From Symbiodinium natans (taxonomy: Eukaryota; Sar; Dinophyceae; Suessiales; Symbiodiniaceae), in the NCBI GenBank assembly GCA_905221605.1, contig CAJNDS010002353.1, positions 206,857 through 270,856 on the forward strand: a stretch of DNA of 64,000 nt, in the 5' to 3' direction. Below the pieces are notes generated by a model, which saw only the letters and a program-made list of their open reading frames with translations, was not told the DNA's origin and did not search any database. Each line of letters opens with the position of its first letter. Within the stretch, counting starts at the first letter, position 1. Both the position numbers and the translations under genes were made by a program. Shown piece after piece: positions 9,991 through 18,287 of this stretch.

Positions 9991-10301
9991 TGATACATAT
10001 GTATGTGTGCATGTATGTGTGTATGTATGTCTGTCTGTATGTATGTATGTATGTATGTGTATACATATATATATATATGTATATTATAATGTAAGAAGAT
10101 AAAAACTGAATAAAGTAACAACAAGTAATGTACAATACATATATATACACACATATATATATATACATATCTATACATATCTATATATATATATATATAT
10201 ATATGGTAGTATGTTGTTAATCGTACAATGTACATGTGCATGTATATACACATACATACATGTATACGTATATATATATATATATATACATGTGTATGTC
10301 T
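9991..10301. repeat. ATGT, GT and TA microsatellites
   Basis: Tetranucleotide ATGT, then TA and CA/TG runs, fill the region up to the 5' LTR. The last bases before the LTR are GTCT. No gene is seen. Confidence 0.95.
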
Positions 10302-10595
10302 TGTGAGCAGGTCAAAGCATGCATGGAGTGCTTGCTTAGTGCTAGTGCAGCTTGTTGTTTTCCCTTGCATGTGTAGTTTTGCAATTCGTAACAATGCCAA
10401 TATTTTGGCTCAAGTACCGAGCTTGTGCCTTTGAGCACGGTAGAGTCGTACAGTAGCTCCTAGGTTGCTGTGCGGTCCGACCGGACGCACTCAGGCGTAG
10501 CTGCACAAGTGCTTGGACTCACGAAGTCGTAAAACAGCGTGACCGGGCTGTGATTGCATTGGCTTAGTGCAAGTCCAGTGCTGGTCGACTTCACA
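10302..10595 (+). repeat. 5' LTR, copy 1
   Basis: This 294-bp repeat begins TGTGAGCAGG and ends GGTCGACTTCACA, with TGTGA/TCACA terminal inverted repeats. It differs from the 3' LTR of copy 1 by two substitutions and one base of length near its right end, and from the 3' LTR of copy 2 by three substitutions. It contains the spliced-leader-like sequence at 10402-10414. Confidence 0.95.
10402..10414 (+). promoter_or_regulatory. Spliced-leader-like sequence within the LTR
   Basis: ATTTTGGCTCAAG equals the last 13 bases of the 22-nt dinoflagellate spliced leader as I know it. Upstream, CGTA and GCCA occur in leader order but separated by extra bases (CGTAACAATGCCAAT), so this looks like a decayed leader copy. 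It lies about 100 bp into the 294-bp LTR and could mark the start of the R region if element RNAs are trans-spliced. Copies are also at 26559-26571 and, with one change, 42760-42772. Confidence 0.6.
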
Positions 10596-10597
10596 AT

Positions 10598-10613
10598 TGG
10601 GGGCTGTTCTGGG
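10598..10613 (+). other. Candidate primer-binding site
   Basis: Two bases after the 5' LTR the sequence TGGGGGCTGTTCTGGG begins with TGG, as expected for pairing with a tRNA 3' CCA. The tRNA cannot be named from this window. Copy 2 lacks the region because of the gap. Confidence 0.45.
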
Positions 10614-10701
10614 AAACGTACAGCTCTTGTGCCTACGGCCCGAGTGGGCAAGCATTGCTTTGCTTGTCTGTCGCGGTCCGTGACCTGGACGCGTGGACTG
10701 T

Positions 10702-10785
10702 GTGCCACGCTTGCGGCCTGTTAACCAAGGCGCGGCGCTTCGCGTGCCACGCCTGCGGCCTGCTAACCAAGGCGCGGCTTTTCGC
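10702..10785 (+). repeat. Tandem 42-bp duplication in the element leader
   Basis: Two 42-base units (10702-10743 and 10744-10785) share GTGCCACGC, TGCGGCCTG and TAACCAAGGCGCGGC with a few substitutions. They lie between the primer-binding site and gag. Confidence 0.85.
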
Positions 10786-10799
10786 CTTGTGTTGCGGCA

Positions 10800-11801
10800 A
10801 TGTCCGCAGAGGTTGCAGGTCAGGCTGAGGGCGTCACCCTCCTCGAAGCTATCGAGGGTGGAGACGTTCCCTATCCCGAGCGGATGAGCTACGTCGCTTG
10901 GCTTAAGTGGCGTAGGGAGACTGGCAGCCGTCCATTGTCCAAGCGGGATGGGGTCAGCACTACGCCAGAGCAAGAGGCGGCTCTCTGGCGGAAAGTCATG
11001 AAGTTCCTCCATGACGCCGAAGAGGAGGACGAGGATGAAGAGGAAGAAGAAGAGGACTCCGAGCTAGTCCCTGAGGCCTCGGGCGCTGGAGGCGACAGTC
11101 CGCCGCGGGTGGACGTCAGCGCCGCGGCTAGGGAGCTGGCCATGGTCCCTACCGGTGCTGCCTATGTCCCTGCTACGGCACCAGGGTCCCGCCCGGCGGG
11201 ACCGTCCGGTCCGCCGTCGACAGCAGGTTCAGTGCCAGGCACCGCAGAGGGCTTGCAGGCGGAGCTGCGCGCGATTTTCCGTCCAGACCAAGAACCGGTC
11301 GCGGACTACTTGACGCGCGTTTCGCGGATTGTCCTCGCGCTGAAAGCGCATGGAGTCACGGTGAGCTCCCGTGACCTTGACGCCTTAAGCACCAAAGCCA
11401 CCCTCCTTGCGGATGAGTTCTCCAAGATAGGCGGGGACTGGCATCCGACGAAGATGGTCCGTCGGCTGCGGACCAGGTTCTCGGTCGCGGCTTTGCGCGG
11501 TGGCGAGGACCCCGAAGACGCAGAGGAGATTCAGCGCGAAATCCAATGCATCGGGGAGCTTATCCTCGCGTTGGGGGGAAAAGAAAGCTCGAGCCAAGAG
11601 AAGGTTTGGAGCTCCCCGTCCGATGTGCCAGTTGAAGCCGTGGGGCCGCGTTCCCCAGGGCTCCCACAGCCTGCGACTGCAAGTGGGTTGGGGGAAGGAT
11701 TGGACCGTGGAGGTTTGCACACTGCTGAGGTTGCAGGTGGTCCTTCCGCGGCCCGTACACGGCGACCGGTTCGCAGAGCGCGGACCCGGCGGTCGCGCTA
11801 G
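10800..11801 (+). CDS. gag-like capsid protein, copy 1
   Basis: This frame has 333 codons from ATG to TAG. The N-terminal part is followed by a long Asp/Glu tract (about residues 74-92), a Pro/Ala/Gly-rich linker, then a helical segment (about 150-255, including ELRAIFRPDQEPVADYLTRV) that is the likely capsid core. Gag proteins are poorly conserved, so the call rests on position after the LTR and before the zinc fingers. The next coding segment, with the nucleocapsid-like fingers, is in the -1 frame and overlaps at 11729-11799, as in elements that make Gag-Pro by frameshifting. No classical slippery heptamer is obvious in the overlap. Confidence 0.7.
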   Translation: MSAEVAGQAEGVTLLEAIEGGDVPYPERMSYVAWLKWRRETGSRPLSKRDGVSTTPEQEAALWRKVMKFLHDAEEEDEDEEEEEEDSELVPEASGAGGDSPPRVDVSAAARELAMVPTGAAYVPATAPGSRPAGPSGPPSTAGSVPGTAEGLQAELRAIFRPDQEPVADYLTRVSRIVLALKAHGVTVSSRDLDALSTKATLLADEFSKIGGDWHPTKMVRRLRTRFSVAALRGGEDPEDAEEIQREIQCIGELILALGGKESSSQEKVWSSPSDVPVEAVGPRSPGLPQPATASGLGEGLDRGGLHTAEVAGGPSAARTRRPVRRARTRRSR

Positions 11802-13540
11802 CCGAGGCTCAGAAGGAGATTAAGAGTCTCAAGGCCGCTGCGAAGGCTGCTGCGAAAGGAGCAGCTGCCGCGGCCAAAGCTGGCGCGGACCAGACGTTTG
11901 CCGCTGCGTCGAAGGGAGCTGGCAAAGGAGCGGACAAGAAGATCTGCTTCCACTTTCGCGATCATGGGAATTGCCCGAAAGGGGATGCCTGCCCGTACAG
12001 CCACGACAAGGAGCTTCGCAGAAAAGCTCTCGCGGCCAAGAAGGGTGACCAAACCTTTGCCACTGCGAAAGGTAAAGGCAAGGGGAAGGGAGGTGGCAAG
12101 GCAAAAGCCAACGCAAAGCCTAAGGCTGCGGCCAAAGGCGCGGCAAAGCCACCAGGCACTGTTTGCCCCTTTTTCTCCAAGAATGGGTCGTGCAAGAAAG
12201 GAGCCAGCTGCGACATGGTCCACAACCTGACGACCTCAGGAGGGACGCCGGCCTTGCCTGCCAACTGGGCCCCGCCCTCCGGTGCTTCCATGTCTAACCC
12301 CTTCGCCGCGTTCAGTGTCCAGATAGGCAGCTCAGGCGTCCAGGCAGGCGTCTTAGGAGCCGCAGGACACGCCGCGGTGCAGCAGCACGCGCTTCCGTTA
12401 AGCAAGGGCGGGCGGGACAAGTTCGCCACCCTGGACGATCTGCCGAAGGACTGGTGGAACCTGGCGGACAACGAGCCAGGAGGCTACCAGTACAGGACGG
12501 TGGTCCAGGTCCTCGACCGTAAGGTCGAGTGCATGCTCGACGGTTGCGCCGGCGCAAACCACGTGACCGAGGAACTCGTGGTAGGCATGATGAACCGGGC
12601 TGCAGAGCTGGGGATCGGCACTGAGGATCCCGGCTTCCCGGTCGTGAGACTTGAAAAGTGGGTCCACCCCGAATACGTGCATGGAATTGCTTCGGGAGCC
12701 CCCGTTCCTCTGAAGGGGGCAGCAGTCTTGCGCGTCACGCTGCTGGAAGGCAGGACGGCGGACGACTGTCGCCCCAACACCGAAATTTTCGTGCGATGTA
12801 AAATCGCAGCCAGGGGTACGTCCGATTGGCACGGACTTATCCTCGGCGGCAGAGCGCTGGACTGCGCCGGAAGGATGGGCTTGGGATTCAGGCCGGGTCC
12901 CGACTTTCATGTCCTCGACACGCTGGGAATCAGGATGCCCAGATGTGAGGATCACAGTAGGACTCGGAAGGACAGGGCCTATGCCTTTGAAGCGCGGTTG
13001 TCATGCCTGGACGACGCGTCATGCACCGAGCCTGGGGGGAGCTTCTCCGCTATGACGGGGAAGAGCCGCTCGAGCTCTCGCCAGGCGATGGGGTGCTGGT
13101 GCCAGTCGTGCGGGAGGCAGGAGTCTCGACAGCGGGATCCCTGTCCGAGGTTGTGCTTCCGGTTGAGTGTGGGGTTGAGGCTGTGCCAGGTCTCTGGCCC
13201 ACAGGAGAGGGTAAAGGGTTTGTTTTGCTTGCAGCCCAAGAGTGTGATCACTCTCTCCAGCCGGGCGAGGTTGTTGCGGAAGTGCGTTCCGGCCTCGTCT
13301 GCACTGCGGCTTGTGGTTGTGGCGCGATTGAGACGGTGTTCGAGTCAGAGCCGTCTCCGCAGGCATGTGCGGATTGTGGGGTCGCCGTTGCTTCGGTTGA
13401 CCATGACCCGTGCTTTGCTTGCGGGTCCGCGTCCAGGGCCGCGGCAAGAAGCTTCCAAGGTTGTTCCTCGTGTGCGCGGTCCTTTGGGCGGCTGCGTACC
13501 GGCGCCAGGATCGGTGTGCTATCGGTCCTTGCTGCGGTGA
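11729..13540 (+). CDS. Nucleocapsid-type CCCH fingers plus aspartic protease, copy 1
   Basis: The frame opens at 11729 with no ATG before 12215, which suits expression by -1 frameshift from gag. It starts Ala/Lys-rich and then has two C-X8-C-X5-C-X3-H zinc fingers, at 11945-12004 and 12164-12223, likely for RNA binding. A retropepsin-like domain follows: ECMLDGCAGANHV at about 12527-12565 takes the place of the hydrophobic-DTG active-site loop, and GLILGGRALD at about 12833-12862 fits the later hydrophobic-hydrophobic-G strand. The catalytic triplet reads Asp-Gly-Cys and not Asp-Thr/Ser-Gly, which is unusual. Past about 13040 the real coding frame is probably the overlapping -1 frame, so the tail to 13540 is likely not translated. 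Confidence 0.7.
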   Translation, partial: GCRWSFRGPYTATGSQSADPAVALAEAQKEIKSLKAAAKAAAKGAAAAAKAGADQTFAAASKGAGKGADKKICFHFRDHGNCPKGDACPYSHDKELRRKALAAKKGDQTFATAKGKGKGKGGGKAKANAKPKAAAKGAAKPPGTVCPFFSKNGSCKKGASCDMVHNLTTSGGTPALPANWAPPSGASMSNPFAAFSVQIGSSGVQAGVLGAAGHAAVQQHALPLSKGGRDKFATLDDLPKDWWNLADNEPGGYQYRTVVQVLDRKVECMLDGCAGANHVTEELVVGMMNRAAELGIGTEDPGFPVVRLEKWVHPEYVHGIASGAPVPLKGAAVLRVTLLEGRTADDCRPNTEIFVRCKIAARGTSDWHGLILGGRALDCAGRMGLGFRPGPDFHVLDTLGIRMPRCEDHSRTRKDRAYAFEARLSCLDDASCTEPGGSFSAMTGKSRSSSRQAMGCWCQSCGRQESRQRDPCPRLCFRLSVGLRLCQVSGPQERVKGLFCLQPKSVITLSSRARLLRKCVPASSALRLVVVARLRRCSSQSRLRRHVRIVGSPLLRLTMTRALLAGPRPGPRQEASKVVPRVRGPLGGCVPAPGSVCYRSLLR

Positions 13541-14466
13541 CTGTTCTCGCTTCGGTGTGGGGCGGGAGCGGCCCGGTTGGGCGCCCTGTTGAGGAGCCTG
13601 GAGTGCTTACTTGCTTGGACCACCTTCCAAGCGTCGACAGCTGGTGGGAGGCGCCAGGTGGTTACGCGTCTGTGTGGGGTAGGCGCCCTGCGCAGAAGGA
13701 CCTTGGGACCGTGGCGGTCGAGAAGGCGCCTTACGAAACGTGCTTGCTTCAGCGCGCAGGTGAGGCGTGGCGTCTTTGGGACACGAGGGATTTGCGTGTG
13801 GCGGAAAGCGTTGCGTGCAGCGATGAGGTTCCTGTCACCGAACGCCTCGCGGTCTTTAGGACGCGCAAGGGGCCACGCTGGGCTGGCTGGCGTGAGGGAT
13901 CGGCCACGGCTAGAAGAGGCGCAAGTGACGCTGTGCGCCCAGCAGACGCGGTCGACACGGCGCGCTGCCCGAGCTATCATATCGTGGAGAGCTGGGACAT
14001 CGATAAGATGATCGAGGAGCCTCCAACGGACTATTATTATGAGCAGCTCGCGGCAGATATGCGCGCCCGGCATCCTAAGGCGTGCCCGCACCTCCTCGAC
14101 CACCTCGTTTCCTTAGAGGGTTTCCTAGATAAGTCAATCTTGTTTGGGTTCTCGTTTGGGATCAGTAAGGCCGAAGTTTGTGTCTCCAAAGGTAAGCTCC
14201 TAGGACACAACATTGGGCGGGACAGGAGTTCGCCTGACGAAGAGCGTTGTCAGGCGGTGATTGACTTTCCCCCGCTCTGGGAGAAGCTTCACATTCAGCA
14301 ATTTTTGGGTTGCGCAAATTGGTTGCGCGGCACCTGCCTGTTGAGTATGGGCACGCAGCCAAGATTTTCGGGCAGTGGCAGAAGCCAGGCGCCGTCTTCC
14401 CTGAAGGCGGGCTGGGCTCAGCCGCCACCGAGGGTTGCAAAGCCTTTAAAGCGATTAAGCGCATGA
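12991..14466 (+). CDS. pol segment: Cys-rich/membrane region and RT thumb, copy 1 (frameshifted at about 14330)
   Basis: The frame opens at 12991; there is an ATG at 13003. It overlaps the protease frame in the -1 direction, with a run of six G at 13034-13039 inside the overlap. From 13003 it carries paired cysteines (CGC, CADC, CFAC, CSSC; about residues 104-157) and a hydrophobic helix (IGVLSVLAAVTVLASVW, about 170-186). From about residue 363 it has an RT thumb/connection: HLLDHLVSLEGFLDK, GISKAEVCVSKGKLLGHNIG and IQQFLGCANWLRG correspond to Ty3 RT sequence after the YxDD box. No RT palm precedes it. A T present in copy 2 is missing at about 14330, so the last 45 codons are out of frame. 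Confidence 0.8.
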   Translation, partial: SAVVMPGRRVMHRAWGELLRYDGEEPLELSPGDGVLVPVVREAGVSTAGSLSEVVLPVECGVEAVPGLWPTGEGKGFVLLAAQECDHSLQPGEVVAEVRSGLVCTAACGCGAIETVFESEPSPQACADCGVAVASVDHDPCFACGSASRAAARSFQGCSSCARSFGRLRTGARIGVLSVLAAVTVLASVWGGSGPVGRPVEEPGVLTCLDHLPSVDSWWEAPGGYASVWGRRPAQKDLGTVAVEKAPYETCLLQRAGEAWRLWDTRDLRVAESVACSDEVPVTERLAVFRTRKGPRWAGWREGSATARRGASDAVRPADAVDTARCPSYHIVESWDIDKMIEEPPTDYYYEQLAADMRARHPKACPHLLDHLVSLEGFLDKSILFGFSFGISKAEVCVSKGKLLGHNIGRDRSSPDEERCQAVIDFPPLWEKLHIQQFLGCANWLRGTCLLSMGTQPRFSGSGRSQAPSSLKAGWAQPPPRVAKPLKRLSA

Positions 14467-17400
14467 TGCAGAACCGCATCAATTTGGCTACCTTCGATGA
14501 GGCCTCTGCTGCGGATGGGTCGTGTCCCCTTGAGCAGATCGCGGATGCGTCGGGCATCGCGGTAGGGGGCAGCGTCGTGCAGATGACGCGTGACTTGAGT
14601 CAGCTCAAAGTGCTTATGACGCACTCAAAGAGCTTGACCCCCGCGCAGCAGAACTGGCCGCCCTTGATACAGGAGGCGTTTGCCCAGCTCGAGGTAAAGC
14701 GGGCGACACGCCGCATGTTTGGCTCTATTCGGACTCTGTGTTGGACGGATCATGCCAACCTTACCCGAGCGCAAACGTCGGACATCGGAATGGATCCGAA
14801 ACTCGTCCGGTGGGTTGCGGAAATCCTTATGGATGGGTCCGAAATAAGGAGCCTTAGCGGTCGCTCAGCGACGCTGGGTGACAGTTTTAGCCGCAATCCC
14901 AAGGATCGGGATGCGCTCCTTGCGGCGAGGACGAAAGATCTCGAGGGCCTTTCGGGCCAACTCCGAGGTTTCGACCTGGACCAGTACCTCGGAGAGGGTA
15001 CTGAGGGTGACGGACCCGTGCCCTGGGCGGTCGGCAACGACGCCGTCCCAGAGCCTGCGGGCCGTGTCCAGGCCGCGGCTGTGCCGATGTGCGTCGTCGC
15101 AGCCCTTCCGGCGCGCGTCATGGTTGTCTTTGACTACGCGCGTTGGAAAGAGCAGGACGCAGAGCTGACTGAGATCAGGCGCGTTTTTCAAGCGAGCCTC
15201 CCTGGAGTTTCTGTGGCTGTCAGGGGTTGTTGGGGTCCGTTTGAGGATACCGACGGGCTTGCCTCGCATTTTGATTGCGGGGCCGGCAGGCTCGCAGGGA
15301 CCAAGAAGATCAAGCGGATCAGGGTCGACTTGCTTACTTCGTGTGCCAAGGTTCTTAGGGAAGCTTCGGGGTTTCGTCCGCAGTTCCTCGTAGGACTTGG
15401 GCAAGGCGGGCTTGTCACAGCCGTCCTTAGGTGGCCTTTGGTTGTTGAGCTCACGCTCCAAGCAAGGAACCTGCAGCGCAAGGAAGCCAGGGCTGTAGGA
15501 GAGGCTTGGGCAGGCATCAAGGCTATCTGGGCGGTGCGGCCACGCCTTTGGCGCACGCAGCAAGGCCACTTGGAAGTGGCCGAGGCTTGTCCGGAACTCA
15601 AGAAGGATTTTCCGGAGCCTCCCCTGCGAGGTTTTGGGATCGTAGGGAAGCAGGCATTGGGGGCGGAGGTTCTGCGGTCCTTGAGGCTGGACGCGGTTCG
15701 TTCCATCGATGATGCCAGCATTAGAGGGATGCTGGACGAACCGTCACGACCCCTCTGGGACCATGAGGGTCTGTGCATCTGCGGCAAGCGGACCTACCTG
15801 TTTTCTCGCTGCCCCGCCTGCATCGAGAAAGAGGCAGTCGATATCTCGGTAGAGATAGCCGAGCGGGAGGAGCCCGAACCTCCGCTTGAGGGCGACCTTG
15901 AGGCCCATGAGGTGGGCCTAGAGGTCAACTCCGTCCTTGCAACTTTGGATAGGACAGGAGGTTTGGTTAGGGTTAGGTCCTCAACCATCCAGCAATGGGC
16001 GGTAGGGTTTAGGACTACGCCCAAAGATGCTCCAGTTCCCACTGCATATGGCATGCTGAGTGGGAAGATATGGAAGAAGAGCCATTCCATGAAGCTCAGC
16101 CTCGGCTCCCAGCACAAGGATCTTTCCAAGTGGGGTGATGTGAAGCCTTACTGGACCACATGGGTGGTTAGAGAAGATGGTGCTGTGGTGGCGGGGCACA
16201 ACTGCTCGCCCCTGAATGTGGTTCAGAGCGACATCGTTGTACATTGGTCGTCAGTGGTGAACTGGCACGGCCACAGACATGTCGTGAATGAGCAGTGTGA
16301 AGTGCTCTGGAGGTCTAAGGGCAAAGAGGTTGCCTTAGACCCCTCCTTCGGCAAGCTGATAGCCCTTGTGGGTAGGGTTACTCAGGTCATTGGCTGGCGG
16401 GCAACCGGAGAAGCAGCTTCGGATCCCCGCAGGTCTACCCTGCAGGCGTCAAGGGTCCTTGCTCAATTCTCTTCGTCCAACGAGGGCGTAGAAGGGCATT
16501 GGACCGCGGGCGCTATCAGTCGCGGGAAGAATGCCAATGAGTGCAAGCTGAAGGGTAGAGTTTTGGCGTTTATGGGTGAAGAGCACAAGGGCCCTGCAGT
16601 GGTTCTAGAGCTCGTTAGCCATAGCCCCATCCTGTGCATTTGGGACCATTCCTCAACCAAGGTCAAGGTCGAGTTTAAGGGCGGTGTTCCGTCTTTGAGC
16701 CTGATCGCGGAGGAGGACGAAAATCGTCGTGAGCAGCTTGCGGTCGAGGCAAGGGACGCGGCGAACATTTCGGAGTTCCGAGTCACGGGATCCCTTCGTA
16801 CGGCGTGGTACGAGGGTCAGCGGCGCGATCCCTCATTGGCGGGCTCGATTCGCAAGCCAGAGCCGCCCATGGAGATATCCGGAGACGGGTTGCTCGAGCG
16901 CGAGGTGACCCTCAGGACGGGTCAAACCGTCGTTGTCCCAGTGGTTCCCAACGGGGCTGCGGGCGCGAATGGAGTGACCTGGCGCCGCGCTTGCTACAAT
17001 TCAGTCCACTGCGGAGTCCTTGGGGCCCATAGGTCTGCTGAGGTTACCATCAAGCTGCTAGAGAGGGCAGTCTGGTGGCCCGACTTAGAGAAAGATGTGA
17101 GGACTTGGGTCGCCAAATGTCTCGCTTGCATTAACGGCCGCTCTCGACCGACGAAGGTTGAGGCTCGTGCGGTCAAATGTGGCGCCGAGACATGCTGGCA
17201 GGAAGTCAGCGTGGACTGTGAAGGTCCGAACCGAGAGGACAGGGAGGGGCATAGGTACTCGCTTACGTACTTCGACTGCCTCAGTCATGCTGTCCTCCTC
17301 GAGCCGATGAGGTCTCTGACTCATGCTGAAGTCAGGAGGGCGTTCGTGCGCTGTGTGCTTCGCAGCAGGACGATCCCGAGCCTCATCAGGTCGGATAGAG

Positions 17401-18287
17401 GGCCAGAGTTCAAGAATGCGCTCATGGCAGAACTCAGCGCTATGCTTGGGACCGAGTGGCGGTTCAGCGCGCCCTTGAGGCCTTGTGAGTTAGGCGCAAA
17501 CGAGCGGGTCCACCAAGAAGTTCAAAAGGTGTTGGGGGCGGTCGTCAGGCAAGTCGGCGCCTCCCTTTCCGAAGCTTGGTCGGATTGGCTCGTGGTGGCG
17601 GAGTACGTCATAGATAACACTCCGGGACCCCACGGGTATACCCCGAGGGACCTAGAGCGGAGCTGGTCGCTCGCTCTACCACTTGAAAAGGACGTCCTGC
17701 GAGACGCCTTGCAGTTCGAACCCATCTCTGATTGGGCTCGGAGCCAGTTTAAGCAGTTCTCGGAGCTAGCTGCTGCGGTCCGAGAGCACTGGACGCGGTC
17801 TTCAGAAGCGCGGGCGAAACTTGCAAATCGCCATAGGCGCACTGTGGACCTTAAGCCAGGAGACCGAGTGGTCTGGAACGCTCCGAGGGCCCGTTCAGAG
17901 GGGGCGGGGCGTGTGCCTTGGAAACCGGGTCTGACCGGCCCCTGGCGCGTGTTGGAAGTCAAGGGCCACAGGCTCACCTTGGAGCCCGTGTCGATGGAGT
18001 CGGGGGGTACTTCTTCCGCCCGGCGCGGCCCGATGGAGGCGCACGCAGAAGACTGCATTCTTGTTCCTGCGGATGCAGATGGCGCGGAATCCCGCGAGCC
18101 GGTCGTCTTTGAGGACGATGGAACCGGCGGGGACGGCTCGTCTCGCCCCAGCTTAGGGCAACAGGTTCAAGGCGACGCCAAGCAAGTGGAGTTCACGCTG
18201 ACCAGGCGCGGGAGGGACTTCGTCCTCCGCCTTGGCGACCGCATTGCCTATCGGGGTGTAGGTGGAGGCCCTAAGGTGTGCAGGTGA
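14310..18287 (+). CDS. pol segment: RNase H, insert, integrase, copy 1
   Basis: This 1325-codon frame is entered in nature from the RT thumb; copy 2 shows the uninterrupted join. RNase H: Asp79 (LEQIADASG), Glu122, Asp147 (WTDHAN) and Asp191 (GDSFSRNP). Residues 268-420 form an insert with a GLGQGG turn that resembles a nucleophile elbow lacking its Ser, then a CxC/CxxC zinc ribbon at 489-504. Integrase: HHCC finger His900, His907, Cys937, Cys940; catalytic Asp969, Asp1029, Glu1065, with exactly 35 residues between the last two; and a C-terminal LKPGDRVVW...TGPWRVLEV that fits a GPY/F module. The frame ends at TGA 18285-18287, after which the same frame stays open. Confidence 0.9.
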   Translation: MRKLVARHLPVEYGHAAKIFGQWQKPGAVFPEGGLGSAATEGCKAFKAIKRMMQNRINLATFDEASAADGSCPLEQIADASGIAVGGSVVQMTRDLSQLKVLMTHSKSLTPAQQNWPPLIQEAFAQLEVKRATRRMFGSIRTLCWTDHANLTRAQTSDIGMDPKLVRWVAEILMDGSEIRSLSGRSATLGDSFSRNPKDRDALLAARTKDLEGLSGQLRGFDLDQYLGEGTEGDGPVPWAVGNDAVPEPAGRVQAAAVPMCVVAALPARVMVVFDYARWKEQDAELTEIRRVFQASLPGVSVAVRGCWGPFEDTDGLASHFDCGAGRLAGTKKIKRIRVDLLTSCAKVLREASGFRPQFLVGLGQGGLVTAVLRWPLVVELTLQARNLQRKEARAVGEAWAGIKAIWAVRPRLWRTQQGHLEVAEACPELKKDFPEPPLRGFGIVGKQALGAEVLRSLRLDAVRSIDDASIRGMLDEPSRPLWDHEGLCICGKRTYLFSRCPACIEKEAVDISVEIAEREEPEPPLEGDLEAHEVGLEVNSVLATLDRTGGLVRVRSSTIQQWAVGFRTTPKDAPVPTAYGMLSGKIWKKSHSMKLSLGSQHKDLSKWGDVKPYWTTWVVREDGAVVAGHNCSPLNVVQSDIVVHWSSVVNWHGHRHVVNEQCEVLWRSKGKEVALDPSFGKLIALVGRVTQVIGWRATGEAASDPRRSTLQASRVLAQFSSSNEGVEGHWTAGAISRGKNANECKLKGRVLAFMGEEHKGPAVVLELVSHSPILCIWDHSSTKVKVEFKGGVPSLSLIAEEDENRREQLAVEARDAANISEFRVTGSLRTAWYEGQRRDPSLAGSIRKPEPPMEISGDGLLEREVTLRTGQTVVVPVVPNGAAGANGVTWRRACYNSVHCGVLGAHRSAEVTIKLLERAVWWPDLEKDVRTWVAKCLACINGRSRPTKVEARAVKCGAETCWQEVSVDCEGPNREDREGHRYSLTYFDCLSHAVLLEPMRSLTHAEVRRAFVRCVLRSRTIPSLIRSDRGPEFKNALMAELSAMLGTEWRFSAPLRPCELGANERVHQEVQKVLGAVVRQVGASLSEAWSDWLVVAEYVIDNTPGPHGYTPRDLERSWSLALPLEKDVLRDALQFEPISDWARSQFKQFSELAAAVREHWTRSSEARAKLANRHRRTVDLKPGDRVVWNAPRARSEGAGRVPWKPGLTGPWRVLEVKGHRLTLEPVSMESGGTSSARRGPMEAHAEDCILVPADADGAESREPVVFEDDGTGGDGSSRPSLGQQVQGDAKQVEFTLTRRGRDFVLRLGDRIAYRGVGGGPKVCR

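Noticed and set aside
9864-10400. Minus-strand frame rich in Ile, Tyr and His
   Set aside because: Translation of the TA/TG microsatellite; only the GTGAGT-bordered stretch at 9945-9990 was kept as a weak exon.
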